DNA from: Steinernema hermaphroditum
Taxonomy: Eukaryota > Nematoda > Chromadorea > Rhabditida > Steinernematidae
Length of the DNA: 64,000 bases
Assembly (NCBI GenBank): GCA_030435675.1
Contig: CM059625.1
Coordinates: 9,052,001-9,116,000 of the forward strand
Reading direction: 5' to 3'
A program made the translations under genes and the position numbers. Below the pieces are notes generated by a model. That model was not told where the DNA came from. It did not search any database and was given only the letters and a program-made list of their open reading frames with translations. Positions 24,598 through 36,453 of this stretch are shown in pieces (positions within the stretch are counted from its first letter, which is position 1; each line of letters starts with the position of its first letter).

Positions 24598-25248
24598 CTA
24601 AGTACAGTACCCAAAGGATCTGAACTGGGGCACAGAGACCGAATGTTCCGATTGGGTCGCTTTGCATCGAGCAACAAGGAATAAACAGAAATCGTCGTAC
24701 GTGTTTCCCAAAGAATCGCATACTGGGAATCGTTTCCGTCCTAAATGTGCTGAATGAAGCACTAGGAACATGCAGAAGTCACCTGGTGTGCATAGATCTT
24801 CACAGCATTTCCCGAGATTATTCAGTTCTGGCACATCTTCGTTCCTTAAGCATAACAATGTAACATCTTTAAAACAAAAGCTTACATTGCTTTTGCCATA
24901 CACTTTGCGTTCGAAAAGGCACAAATGTTTGCATGGGTTCGACCAAATGTGTCGCAAACGGGATCTAAAGTTGGTGTGCACTGTTGCACGCAGGAACAGT
25001 TACTGGCCGACATGTCGATTTCCAGATGAAACCGTTCAAGTCGTTGCACTTGACATTGTCGCTTCTCGAAGGCGCAGTAGTTCGGATAAAGCTAAACCAT
25101 GCATTTAATTTTGTATATGATTTGTTGCCGAAGACAAACTTCTCCTCGAGAGTCGCAAACGGGATTGTCAGTAGATTCGCATCGTCTGTTGTGGCAGCAT
25201 GTTCCATCGTATAGCTTGACCAAGTCTGGAATAATTTTGGCCGATATT
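24598..25248 (-). CDS. secreted protein with three Kazal-type domains (5' end unresolved)
   Basis: Four exons fit in frame: 25098-25248 (upper limit uncertain), 24886-25064, 24783-24844, 24598-24740. Each domain has a leading Cys cluster and a PVCDxxG core: CCHNRRC then NPVCDSRGEVC; CSCVQQC then DPVCDTFGRTHANIC; CCEDLC then FPVCDSLGNTYDDFC. Each is followed by the spaced cysteine of a Kazal/follistatin-like fold (IKCM, AKCM, ARCK); the last ends SFGYCT. Kazal domains usually inhibit serine proteases. A hydrophobic start at 25585-25521 (MFCKFIISKTYLFF...) could be the signal-peptide exon, but joining it directly to 25248 creates a stop, so the 5' structure is open. It is convergent with the MOLO-like gene and has the same orientation as the Kazal gene at 25735-26073. 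Confidence 0.65.
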
Positions 25249-25734
25249 CTGTTTCACATGGTTATGTCAGCAGGCGTTCATCTAGCCCATATTGCCATTG
25301 AACATCGTTTGCATTTAAAGAAACAAAGGACAAGTCGTGGTTATGAAATTTAAATCAGGATATCATAAATATTGGTCGTCGCTTTGTACAAATCGAAATC
25401 AACACGCAGATCTCTTTCTTGTATAATATGCGAGATTCGAAATCAAACGATGTTTTGGACCAGATTTTGATCACATAATTTTCAGCAGTCGAATTTAACT
25501 GGACAAGGTAACTTATGTACCATGAACAAACGCATCCTAGCATAAAAAAAAGATATGTTTTAGATATGATGAATTTGCAAAACATTGTGCATCCGCACAT
25601 TTTTCAATTTTTTCCTATTTTTTATTTTCCTAGATTTTCGCACGACCTAACTGATCTCATTTAAACCATGTGTGAGAGAATTAAATGACCACAATGCATC
25701 AGCCGTTTTGTATCTAACACAAAACACCTTGAAT

Positions 25735-26073
25735 TTAAGGGCCATTTATCAAATGGCCAGTTTCCAATACTTTGCAAGTTCCTGAGCGTCCATTTGAAAC
25801 TCTTTAGAGAATATCACGGAAAACTATGAAAATGAACCCACTTCCATCCAATCGTTGCGAGCATTTGAGAGAGCAGTCGTTCATAAACGTCATTTCTTGC
25901 TTCGCAGATGCGCAAACCGGCTGAATAGTAAACGGACACCCGCATTGTGCGGCTAATGTAAAGTTGAAGCAGTAGCTATTCCTAAACAAAGATTTGTTTT
26001 TGAACATGAGCGAACTGAAACACTTGACGAAGATGCAGATCATAAGCAGAGCAGAAGCAAAGGCCGTATTCAT
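25735..26073 (-). CDS. small secreted single-domain Kazal protein
   Basis: Three exons (26016-26073, 25842-25952, 25735-25799) give 77 residues. Signal peptide: NTAFASALLMICIFVKCF. The domain has six cysteines: QCGCPF, QPVCAS, FMNDCSLKCSQ and a final GTCK, the classic C-x-C, PVC, NxCxLxC, GxC Kazal order. The P1 region lies just after the second Cys (PFTIQ). It is probably a secreted serine-protease inhibitor or a Kazal-like ligand. It is adjacent and parallel to a three-domain Kazal gene, suggesting local duplication of the domain. The last splice (acceptor CTAAAGAG) was chosen because it restores the sixth cysteine. Confidence 0.68.
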
Positions 26074-27933
26074 GACGGGTTACGGGGCCGACTGGCAAGA
26101 GTCAATGGCTCGCATATTATTTGCGTTTCGTCCAGCGCAGCTAACCTCAAATCACTCGATATTACATTACACAATCACAGAACAGTCGATGTGTACAAAG
26201 GCTAATACACGTGCGAGGTGCTTTCCCCGACAACTCTAGACTAAAGGTTGCTTGCAGTCATACACTTAGAATACAAAACATCGACTGAGTACATGACTGT
26301 CCACCTCTTTCAGTATGTCTAGCCCTTTATTCTAAATTGCTCGATATGGTTTTCCGATCCCTTTCTGTGTGAATCGTCTGTAAATGGAGAATGCGGGACA
26401 GCGTCTTGCTGACGAACACCACAACCGTTCGGGCAGCTGTGCGGGTATTTTTGACAGAAGGACGGTCTCTCTTCACAAAAATCATAATGGTGGGTGGCAT
26501 CGTCTACCCACACATTCAGCCATTTGTCTGACCACTGAAACCAATAGGACAGATATTGTTCAAACAGTGTCGCCTTAGTTGTGTCCCATTCACTTAAGGA
26601 GCGCACACATTAATCGCGACAGTCGCGCATACCCTACCGGAATGATGTGCGAATTGGTGTGATTTCCTGATGAATGGCGTCCTGTTGATTGAACGCTATT
26701 GTTTCGGTGCTCGAGACAACGACGTACCGGCCGAGTGAGGGACAACCTAAGTAGAGTTTTGAGGTGCTAATGTGCGCATTCCCTTTTCTTCTTGCTCATC
26801 CAGTTTGCGGGTCTCCTTTGAAGATAAATGAGGATATCCGGGTCGCTTGGGTTTGGACGAGCTGATTACATCATCGCCTTTTCATTAGCGCTGTTCTGAT
26901 GACGAAAACAATGAAAATACCTTTGTTTGCTCGATTCAATTTCCTCTGCTCCAAATCATTTCCTTACAGTCACAAGCGATTACCGCTCTATTGACACCAT
27001 TTATTCCAATTAACAGCCCGTTTATTTATCTGATCGGCTTTTGCTAACAAAGCCTTGTGCGGAAATGAAATCCTATGTGCTAAAGATCAATTACAACGAT
27101 AGACGATATTGTGAATCTCGCCCGCGACATTGGATTCCAGCTAGCCACAAACTTTCAGGCCGTATCATGCTCTACCCTAGCGCGAACGCATTACCCATAA
27201 TTAGGCATTTGCTGAAACTTTCTCCGCGATTAACAACATTGCAATCTTGTTTAAACGACCACTCAGTCGTCGGAAATATACTCTCAAGCAGAGCCCAATT
27301 TCGGAGTCGAGGGGCGTTATTGTTTACTCTAAGCTATGTTTCCAGTGAACTTCGTTCTAAAAACTCCGTCGCAACCTTCCCTGCTTAAGGGGAGAATTAT
27401 CCTTGTAATCATGTCCCCATGCATTTTAAGGGATGCGCCAAATCTGCGTTTCTCCCACGATACTTACATCCTATTCTTGTTCCAATGTGACTAGGTTGTC
27501 AACGGGTGAATTATTCACACTCATCTACCGTATTCCCTGGGGGAATAGGCGAATCGCAGGCTGAGGGAAGGCGATTCGCTACCACGTTGAGTGACCACAA
27601 GCGTGCGAACAGATTAGCACTGCAATCCCACTGGTGCAAATGTACACGCCTTCAGTCTTCCGTCCGTCCCTCCCTTCCTTCTGTCCGCATCTTCTCGCGC
27701 TTTAGTGGCGACCGTCAGTGGTTGTTCGCTCGTCGAAGCCCCGCCTTCGTTTCCGCTGATCGGCGCTCTCGAAGCAGCCGAAACTCATTTTGACCGCCCT
27801 TCAAGCGAATTTCGGGTTCCATCCCTTTTGGTACTCTGTGGAATCGAAACAATTCCATGAGTCCATTCATCTTCACACTGTTCACAACCACCCTAAGAAC
27901 GCGTGCTTTCAGAGGAAAGAACTTACCGTAATC
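26074..27933. promoter_or_regulatory. region upstream of unc-6
   Basis: This 1.9-kb interval holds no supported gene. It should contain the unc-6 promoter. It includes a cluster of three perfect small palindromes at 27506-27579 (listed separately). A minus-strand frame around 26319-26606 has a Cys-containing stretch (FCEERPSFCQKY, CPNGCG) that resembles the end of a ShK-like motif, but the pattern is incomplete and no gene is called. CTTTCAG at 27905-27911 could be a splice acceptor for the unc-6 5' end. Confidence 0.4.
27506..27579. repeat. cluster of three short palindromes upstream of unc-6
   Basis: Within 74 bp are GTGAA-TTA-TTCAC (27506-27518), ATTCCC-TGG-GGGAAT (27532-27546) and GCGAATCGC ... 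GCGATTCGC (27549-27557 with 27571-27579). All arms are perfect. They lie about 355-430 bp before the unc-6 ATG. They may be protein-binding sites, a structured 5'UTR element or remnants of a mobile element. Confidence 0.45.
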
Positions 27934-30900
27934 ATGTGGGCGCTGCTGATAGCGCTTACTTTGTGGTCCCCTTTGCGCACAGAAGGGGCCTACTTCTCCC
28001 AATTTTCGATGAAAGAACCAGATCACGACCCCTGTTACGACATGGCCGGACGACCTGTACGGTGTGTTCCCGACTTCATCAATGCCGCTTTCGGAAAACC
28101 AGTCATCGCCTCTAATACTTGTGGCACAAGCGGACCATCCAAGTGAGTGTGTTTGTAAACGTATGGATTGAAGCTAAAAGGTAGCAATGTGTCAGCGGGA
28201 TATTTTGAGTTTCTTGTTTGTTTACTGTCGGAAAAATTTGCGATCTGTTATCACAAGCAAATCTTCTTTGCCGTAAGCTTCGGGTGCCCCTTCCTCCGTC
28301 CAGCCAATTTTTTGCTCTTCCCCGATGTGAATTAGTGAGATGGTCAAACTTTCTTTGTTCTTATCGAACCATAGAGTTAAACGTGCCGACTATGAATAAG
28401 CGAATCGCCTTTTTCGGTGGCCACCTGCCAAATGTCACTTGCCAAAATAAAATGCCATTGGCTTGTCGACTGTGAGTAAAAGCGATCGAGGACACCCAAG
28501 TGGAGCGAGCTGTCATCGAGCGCGTTCGCTTCGCTTTTCAATTGAACCGCACGCTCAGCAGGGAGTCTACTGAACAGAAAGATCTGAGTGCAAAACGGCT
28601 TCCAATCACCCGTAAATTGGATGGAGCGGTAAAATTGCCAAAAAATCATTCTTATTAGAGGGGCGAGGTGAAGGGCACGGGATTACCGTACTCCCTCAAC
28701 CGAGGGACGGTGCTGTTTACGGTGCTGCTGCGCATTTGCATATAGGAGAAAGATGACCGAAGCTGAAGAATCGGATGAGAGGAGTGCCGTAATCCGTTTC
28801 ACACATTGCTGCTTGCCTTCTCGACGGGGAACCTTTGCATAAGGGCCGTATTTTGTTGCGTTGATCCTTCTACAATACTAATCCCATCTGATCCATCGCA
28901 AGGCCTGACACGATGCGTCTTTCGACTGTTAATTCTGGAAGCAAAACAAATCGGCCATTAACGCGTCGTTGTTGCAGATACTGTTCAATTCGGGAAGATG
29001 CCGATGGAATCCTACGTGAGCACTGTGACACTTGCGACGGCAGTGTGCGGGATAAGGCGCATCCTGCTTCACTTCTCACCGACTTGAATAATTCACAGAA
29101 CATGACCTGCTGGATGTCTGAGCCCTCAACGGACTATCCTCACAATGTCACCCTCACGTTGTCGCTTGGAAAGAAGTTCGAGTTGACTTACATCAGTATG
29201 CAGTTCTGCCACCGTCTTCCTGATTCGATGGCTATTTACAAATCCACAGACGGAGGCAAGACGTGGACACCGTTCCAATTTTACTCCACCGAGTGTAGAA
29301 ACATTTATGGCCGAGAACCGAATGTTCAGATAAGCAAGCATAACGAACAGGTACTTTTTGTCGAATTGAAAGAGTGTAACGTTGAACTCAGGAAGCCCTT
29401 TGCACCGACGCTCATGCACTGGCCCCACTAGCAAATCGCATTGCATTTGCTACATTAGAAGGACGGCCCTCCAGTTTTGAGTTCGAGAAAAGTCCAGTTC
29501 TGCAAGATTGGGTCACTGCTAGTGATATCCGAATCGTGTTTAATCGGCTTAGTCCTGACCAGGTGAATTCATTAACTACTTTTTTATTACCAAATGACAC
29601 CTTTCGACTGCTGCAGGCCGAACTCTATGGCCTCACTAACGACGTGGGCACCAACTTCACCGATCTCGACGTAATTAAGCAACGATATTACTATTCGATG
29701 GGCGAATTAGCCGTCGGAGGCCGTTGCAAGTGCAACGGACATTCGTCCCGATGTGTTCTGGACAAAATGGGAAAATACACTTGTGACTGTAAGCACAATA
29801 CAGCTGGGGCTGAGTGCGAACGATGCAAGCCATTCCATTATGATCGTCCATGGGCCCGAGCGACGAGCGAAAGTGCTCACGAGTGTGTCCGTAAGTCTAC
29901 TCTCTCTCTTATATTTTTACACTTTACTGTCTGCCATGCGAGAAGGGTCAAACAACAGTGTCTATTAGAGGCGGTCAACTCAAACGAACGCAATTCACTA
30001 TTTGTTTGAGCTCAGAAAGAGTTGTTACAGGATTGTAAACCAAGTACGCGCGAGCGTATAAAAACGTTATCCAATTACATCGCTGATTTACCGCGACAGT
30101 CGGGAACAGAGACTAAGCCCTTACAGCTAGGTCAACGAACAGCCTTGTCCACTTTCGATGGGTGTTCTTGAAGGATACGACCGAACGAGCAAAAGAAAAG
30201 CTGATCTCATTACGGAAGAGAGCCTCCTTAGCACGTCGATGAGAATTGTCCGTTTGACGGTGCCGACCGCGACCATGACTCCCCAGGTTCTTCCAATTAC
30301 GGCGGCTCGCTTTTTCATTGCTCTCCCGCTCGCAACTTAAAATTCAATTTGTTCGCGCTTGGTTTTTATACTGGGAAATTGTGACGCCAGCTTGAAACAA
30401 CTCTACACTGCTTTGTATCTCGGGGGCCGACAACGAGCATCCATTTGAAGACGTCTAATTTAAGGTGTTGTCTTAGAACACAGCCGCTCAGTTTGCTCGC
30501 GGCACATAATTGGATTAACATGCTCCATTACATGGGATGATTTAGCGTTAAAGTGTCGATGCGTAAAATCGAAAAAAGTGGAAAAGTTCGCAGAAAACAG
30601 CGAGAGTTCCTCTGTAAAAAGCGTGGCGGCATCCCTCATATTTCGTTCATCGTGGTGACGCAACGTTCACAATAGGTTCAACGCGATAATGTGTGTGATG
30701 TGCAAATAATGTGATTGCATTTTGAGCTGCTCACTTATTGCTTTCGTTAGATCGGCGCGCTCTTTTAATTATTTACATCTCGCCGCAAAGGAAGATTGCT
30801 ATGTTGTAGCTGGGCCACACAATACGTGCTGAACACCTCTGGTCGACATCGTGACACCTGTTCTATCGCACCTTCGCAAATTGTCGGGGCATATGTTGAA

Positions 30901-33258
30901 GGCAAAAGCAACTCAAAGGGGTCGCCGCACCAAACATGTAACCTACAATTACGCAAAGGGACTGCGCATACGTAATTACAGTTCCTCCAACGGTTCTGCA
31001 TCCTGCATAGAGAGTGACTATGAAAAAACCGGTTCGTCAAAATATGCGCTATTCTGTTGAGTACGACTCTTCTCGCTTTGTCTTTAATTGGCTTCACTTA
31101 TACTCGAACCCAATTTTGTGTTCAAACAACAATTTGGTTTTCTTATTTCAGCTTGCAACTGCAATCTACACGCGAAAAAATGTCGCTTCAGCATGGATTT
31201 GTACCGGCTAAGTGGATACAAGAGCGGAGGTGTCTGTGTCAACTGCAAGCATAACACAGCTGGACGCAATTGTCACTACTGTAAGCCGGGATACTATCGC
31301 GACAGTTCACGCCCAATCACTCACCGGAAGGTGTGCAAATGTAGGTAGTTTTGACGTTGTCCTATCTATGCTTATACTTGTTCGATTTTGTGCTACGGGA
31401 GCGTTAGGGATACTCTGTTCTATTGACAATCTAATTACTGCGTAAGAATTGTTTAGATTGGCACTTTAGAGTTGAACTGAGACCTCCGGGGACTCCACAC
31501 GATTTCATTAAAATTGGAAATTCCGAGTTCCACTTTAGGGCTGTTCCGTGTTCCCCTGGTGCCAGGGTGATGCTAGAGGTCACACCCGACTATCCGTTTT
31601 AGATCCGGCGCTTTTCGTTCTAACAATCAGACTGCAACATTACCCAACATTAAGCGCTTAGACACTTAGGTGTAACTGTGACAGTCGATTGATCGAAATC
31701 TCATTTGAAGTTTGTAACAGAGATGTACTTGAATTGGTCCTGATTAATGGCCCTAGTTTCTGTTAACGCGAGGGTGGCTGCGATGGATTCCCTCTTGCTG
31801 GCTGGCTCACGTGCCGACAAATTGGATGTTTGATTAATGAGCGGTGTAGCATCACATAAAGATTCGGAAGAGCAGTTGCGAGTGGTGTCGGTGGATAGAA
31901 AGGGTCACCTGAAGCGTTGTGAACCAATTAATCGATCACAATTAATCACTTTCAGCATGTAATTGCCACCCGGTGGGCTCTCTATCGAAAAGCTGCAACC
32001 AGACGAGCGGACAGTGCATATGCAAGCCAGGCGTTACAGGAATAACTTGCAACCGGTGTGCCAAAGGATTTCAACAGAGTCAATCACCAATCAACCCATG
32101 TATTCGTAAGTGTTTGCTCCCAATGCAGATTTGCCTTTCCGTCGCATCCGTTTGAGAAGGGATTGAGTGGCGGCGGACCTTTGAACCACAAACGGCCGCT
32201 ACTGTAAACGGCTTACCACGGGGGTGCCGTAAACGGCTTAACACATAGATGGACGTCTTAATCCGTGAGAAGATGTTTTCGATACCGTTTACGCTTTGAA
32301 TACCGCATCCACATGTGATGAATACTGCTGTCATGGCCGACATTTGCGTGCTTGGTGTGAAGAAGAGAGATCTAACAGCGCGCAGAAGGATTTGTTAAGG
32401 CAGTGTCATTAATAATTGACATCAATTCGATATCCTAATCCCATCAACCTCTAATTGCCGATAACAGGATGACACATCAGACAATACCCCTTTTGGCGGT
32501 GTTTGGCGCCGTAGGAATGTTGCTGTTGCGCGACGAAAACAGAAATTTAGCATGAAGGTTGTGACTTGAAACAATATTAGCTAACAATACCAATAATACC
32601 ATCGCATATTCTTTGGAATTCTAGATTTATTTTAACCAAACGCTCAATTCTCAATTTTAGCTATCCTCACCAACGTGAACACATTTCCAATCGCAGCGAA
32701 AGGTTCGTGCATGGTATCTTGGTCTACGAAACCTTAAAGTGTTCAGATCAATGTGGAAAATGTCGTGTGATCCCCAAGAGGATGAATCAGAAAAAATTCT
32801 GCAGGCGAGATTACGGTAAGAAGCTGCGCAAAATATAGCGGTACTACTACTAGCGTTTAGCCATTGCGGTTAGTGTGTTGGGTCGAGAACAAACCAACGG
32901 ATGGATCAAGTTCCGTATTCTCATTGAAGATGTCTTCAAAGCGAAGTCCGGAAGCTTCGCTTCCCGTAGAGGCGAGCAAGCGCTGTGGGTTTCGTACAGT
33001 AGTCTAGCGTGCAAGTGCCCCAAAGTACGTGTTGGAAGAAAGTATTTCCTCCAAGGTTAGTGCTAGTCGTAGAGTGCAACTGATAACACTAGAATTCCAG
33101 GACGCGATGCTTCCAACGACCTTAGTCGCCCGGGCATTAGTCTCGACAACCATTCTATCATGCTTGAATGGAACGAAGATCTGATCGAAAAAATTGACAG
33201 ATTTGCGCGGCGCGAACACAGAGGACAGTGTCCAATGCGACGAAAGATGGCTCCGTAG
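27934..33258 (+). CDS. unc-6: netrin UNC-6, secreted axon-guidance cue
   Basis: Ten exons (27934-28142, 28978-29350, 29392-29562, 29617-29890, 31152-31340, 31956-32105, 32661-32702, 32747-32815, 32861-33055, 33101-33258) give about 609 residues, close to C. elegans UNC-6. Signal peptide 1-22. The laminin N-terminal (VI) domain runs to about 285, with [21 protein letters not shown] and [10 protein letters not shown]. Three laminin-type EGF repeats follow from about 287 ([10 protein letters not shown]), 344 ([10 protein letters not shown]) and 406 (CNCHPVGS). The C-terminal netrin/NTR domain has [10 protein letters not shown], paired cysteines near ACKCPKV, and a basic end (RRKMAP). Netrins are secreted basement-membrane cues read by UNC-40/DCC and UNC-5. 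Introns 1, 4, 5 and 6 are large (555-1261 bp), others about 41-54 bp; exon 7 is only 42 nt. Confidence 0.97.
32204..32240. repeat. 12-bp direct repeat in unc-6 intron 6
   Basis: GTAAACGGCTTA occurs at 32204-32215 and again at 32229-32240, and its core in inverse orientation (CCGTTTAC) near 32284. The repeats lie in the 555-bp intron between the third EGF exon and the 42-nt exon. They could be a factor-binding element; no function is known. Confidence 0.35.
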
Positions 33259-34136
33259 ATTTCCCTTTCACATCTCCAACAACATAGTATCCGGTCCACA
33301 AAAACACAATCAGCCTATCACCATATTATTGCACAATTTGCTAGTATTCCACAAGCATGTATATTAAACATATCCGTTGTCAGTTATCCATTCAAGGCCA
33401 TTTCCGTCTTTTTTTTTTGTATGTCATTCCTGTCCTACTCCTGTGGTTGTGGTTGTTTAGCACTCCTCGTTCATCTTTTTTTTGTTATGGCAGATCTCAT
33501 TTTGAGAATTCTTTCAACTTTTTACTCGCAAATCTCAATCTCATTTAGTCCTTCCGGCAAGCTGCAATCTGTAGAAGGCGGTTTTTGCTCTTTCCACTGT
33601 TTACCCGCTGTTCTGTAATACCATACTCCAGTTCCAACAAATAAAAATTCTCGCATTGTGCTCGATTGTTTATTTTATGGCATCGCATCGGCACTAAGCG
33701 ATGTTTCAAAGTATGCAAGCGGTCGACAAATCATTTATGGAAATGCGATTTCGGCGCCGGTCCATATTTTATCCGCTGTCAATGCAGATATTTCCGAAGT
33801 GCGTTGAGACATCTTTCAACGCATGCGATCGTAGCGAATCCTTAGGGACAAGTCGCCTCCGGACGCAATCATCTTTTTGCGGAACGCACGAAAATAGTTC
33901 TTTTAGGGAAAAACTAATTTCGGTTGCACATATGCGTACAACTACTTCCAAAGAAGTTGGAAGTAGTAAAAAAAGCAAAAAAAAAGATCCTTCAATGTGC
34001 AAACGTATGCATTACTTTTCGGGCTCTCACCGCGCGCACCCTCGAAATCGTTTCCACAGATCGTACACAAATTCTAACTGTACAGGTTACTCATAGTTGA
34101 ACAACAACAAATTGCGCACACCTGAAGTGGTCAGCC
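33259..34136. other. intergenic, unc-6 3'UTR and upstream of MFSD12-like gene
   Basis: The region contains the 3'UTR of unc-6, with an AATAAA near 33641. A T-rich tract lies at about 33410, and an A-rich stretch around 33960-33985 is flanked by inverted AACTACTTCC/GGAAGTAGT. No coding exon was recognised. The sequence GAAGTGGTCAG directly before CCATGG marks the start of the next gene. Confidence 0.45.
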
Positions 34137-36453
34137 ATGGAAGTCGAAGACGAACGGAACAACGACACAGTACAAGCTGTCCGCACAAGGCCTCCGACTT
34201 CTTACACGAATGCAGCTGCTGAGGAGCATCTGGAGAATGTCGATCTCGTGAATGAACCCGAACTGGTGAGACAAGTATGTGATAGCGTGGAAATTTATGG
34301 CTGAATTCCGATTAAAGTGAATGAAACGATGAATTTAGCTGCCGTTGGTTCCAGCACCTCGAGATGTGACGGGACTTCAAATGATCGGTTATGGAATCGG
34401 TCATTTTTACAACGACCTCTGTGCAAGCATGTGGTTTACATACTTAATGATTTACTTAGAGAAAGGTCTAAAGCTCCACAGTTCCAGTGCCGGGTTTTTA
34501 ATGTTGGTTGGACAGGTAGGACAAGTGCTGAATATAAAACAGTCATAGCAATGATGATGCATAGGTGACCGATGCGGTTGCAACGCCTCTCGTCGGCATA
34601 CTCAGCGACCATTCAACCCTTCCGCACTGTTCAAATCGATTCGGTCGCCGTCTATCGTGGCATTTCTTAGGTATCATAAGAAACTGATGCAGCTGACAAC
34701 CGATTATTAAGGCACCGTACTGGTGACTTTCTCCTTCCCTTTTGTCTTCAATACATGTCTGCCCTGCACAACTGGATCTTGGGAAGGATGGACAGTGCTC
34801 TGGTTTGTACCGTTCATTATGATCTTCCAGATAGGTTGGGCAGCCGTTCAAGTAAGCTTTAGGCCTGTGCCCTGGAACCTAAATATTTCTTGTAGATATC
34901 ACACCTGTCTCTGATGGTCGATCTCTCTAGCGTAGAAAGTAGTAGGACATCCATGAATGCCATTCGGTATTACAGTGAATCTTGCGTATACGTTCTTTCT
35001 TACTTACAGATACGGTTCATCGGTGGTTGCCAATGTCTTCGTGTTTGCGCTGTTCGCAGTATTGCTCAAAGACGTTGAAGGAACATCTGTAATCGGACCT
35101 CAGGATGCCCATAGCTTTAGAGTAACACTTGAGCAATCATAGGATACCCTAGTTTCTTCTTTAGAATGCCGGTTTTGTTGTCGTTGGGTTGGGACTGATT
35201 GTTTCAGTTGCATTTTACGCTGCTATCAAGGAACCCCGATCAACTGGAAGAAGTAGACTGAACTCATTGAGCTCCGAAATTTCTGAGCGAATGTACTGGT
35301 CTAGTTGGTTCAAGCATATACAGTTCTACCAGGTACAAAAAAAAGCACTTTCATTGAAAAGTCTAAAAGCTTTTATAGATCGCGTTTCTGTACATGTTTG
35401 CTCGGCTTTTCATCAATGTTTCGCAAGTTTATTTCCCATTCTACGCTACTCTCACCCAAGACCTCACAAAAGTATGTTCCACGAAAGGGTGAAGTGATAG
35501 GCATTACTGTGCTTTTCAGCAATACGTCGCCATCCTACCAATGGTGTCGTTTATATCATCATTCGTCATCACTGTGTTGCTAAGTGTTCCTTTCGTGAAC
35601 AAGCTGTTCGGACACAAGGTTTTCATACCCACACTATAACTTGCGACTAGAGATATTTCCAGATTCTTTGCACAGCTGCCGCTGTTTTTGGAACTGCCAC
35701 TTGCGGATGGATGTTTTTGGATGCAGACCTTTTGCAGATGTACGGAATATCGGTTCTACTAGGAATATGCCGAACGGCTTTCTTAGTTTCCTCACTCGGT
35801 ATGACGGCTAACATGATAAATCGTAGTACGGCAAGTCTTTACAATGCCAAGAATATGTGGTTTTTTCAATATTTTAGGAGAGTGGCGCGTTTGTGTACGG
35901 TGGAATGAGTTTTCTCGACAAACTAAGCAATGGAATCGCTTACCAAATAATAGAACTTTTAAATCCCTCGTGCGAGTAAGTCACAAATGTCACTTCCATT
36001 CGTAGAGTGAATTCAGTGGTGTGCACAAGCACGAAACTTGCGCCTCCTTCTATCGGAATGTTATGACGTTTGTTCCTGGAGGATGTGCAGTTTTGTTCCT
36101 TTTCGTATTGCTGACCCTGATACCTTCACAAATAGGAAAAAGAATACGAAGAAGACGGAGAGGTAAGTACCAATAGCAAGTTTTGTTTTGGAAACAAATA
36201 GTTTTGGAAACCTCTAGCAGCAATACCCAAATTTGTATGTAGATGAATGTAGAGAGTATGTGTAATGCTTTATTGAGATACATTACTGAGGATCTAGATA
36301 CTTTTTTGGAAGGCTAGATACCTTACTCTCTAATAAGTCCAATGCTGAAATTCGCAAATCATGAAACCTTGTGCGATGGTGCAACTATATTCATTTTCAG
36401 ACGACGATATGGAAGCGCTGGTCAATGAACATCATGAAGAAACGGAAGGTTAA
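34137..36453 (+). CDS. MFSD12-like major facilitator transporter
   Basis: Thirteen exons (34137-34265, 34339-34515, 34565-34670, 34712-34851, 34896-34966, 35010-35121, 35165-35332, 35379-35471, 35520-35618, 35663-35830, 35878-35975, 36017-36162, 36401-36453) give about 519 residues. The acidic N-terminus is followed by [17 protein letters not shown], the family's entry into TM1, then [15 protein letters not shown] (MFS loop 2-3) and FGRRLSWHF. Later come [20 protein letters not shown] and [18 protein letters not shown], both typical of MFSD12. The last helix is followed by KRIRRRR and an acidic tail. In vertebrates MFSD12 acts in lysosomes and melanosomes and is linked to cysteine import; the worm substrate is inferred only. 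Intron 10 starts with GC (ACG|GCAAGT) rather than GT; the frame across it is exact. AATAAA near 36552. Confidence 0.9.

Noticed and set aside
24770..25108. 112-codon plus-strand frame
   Set aside because: It is antisense to the Kazal exons, whose cysteine pattern and exact splice phases support coding on the minus strand.
27041..27388. 115-codon plus-strand frame upstream of unc-6
   Set aside because: No domain, no coding-like pattern and no in-phase link to the netrin exons.
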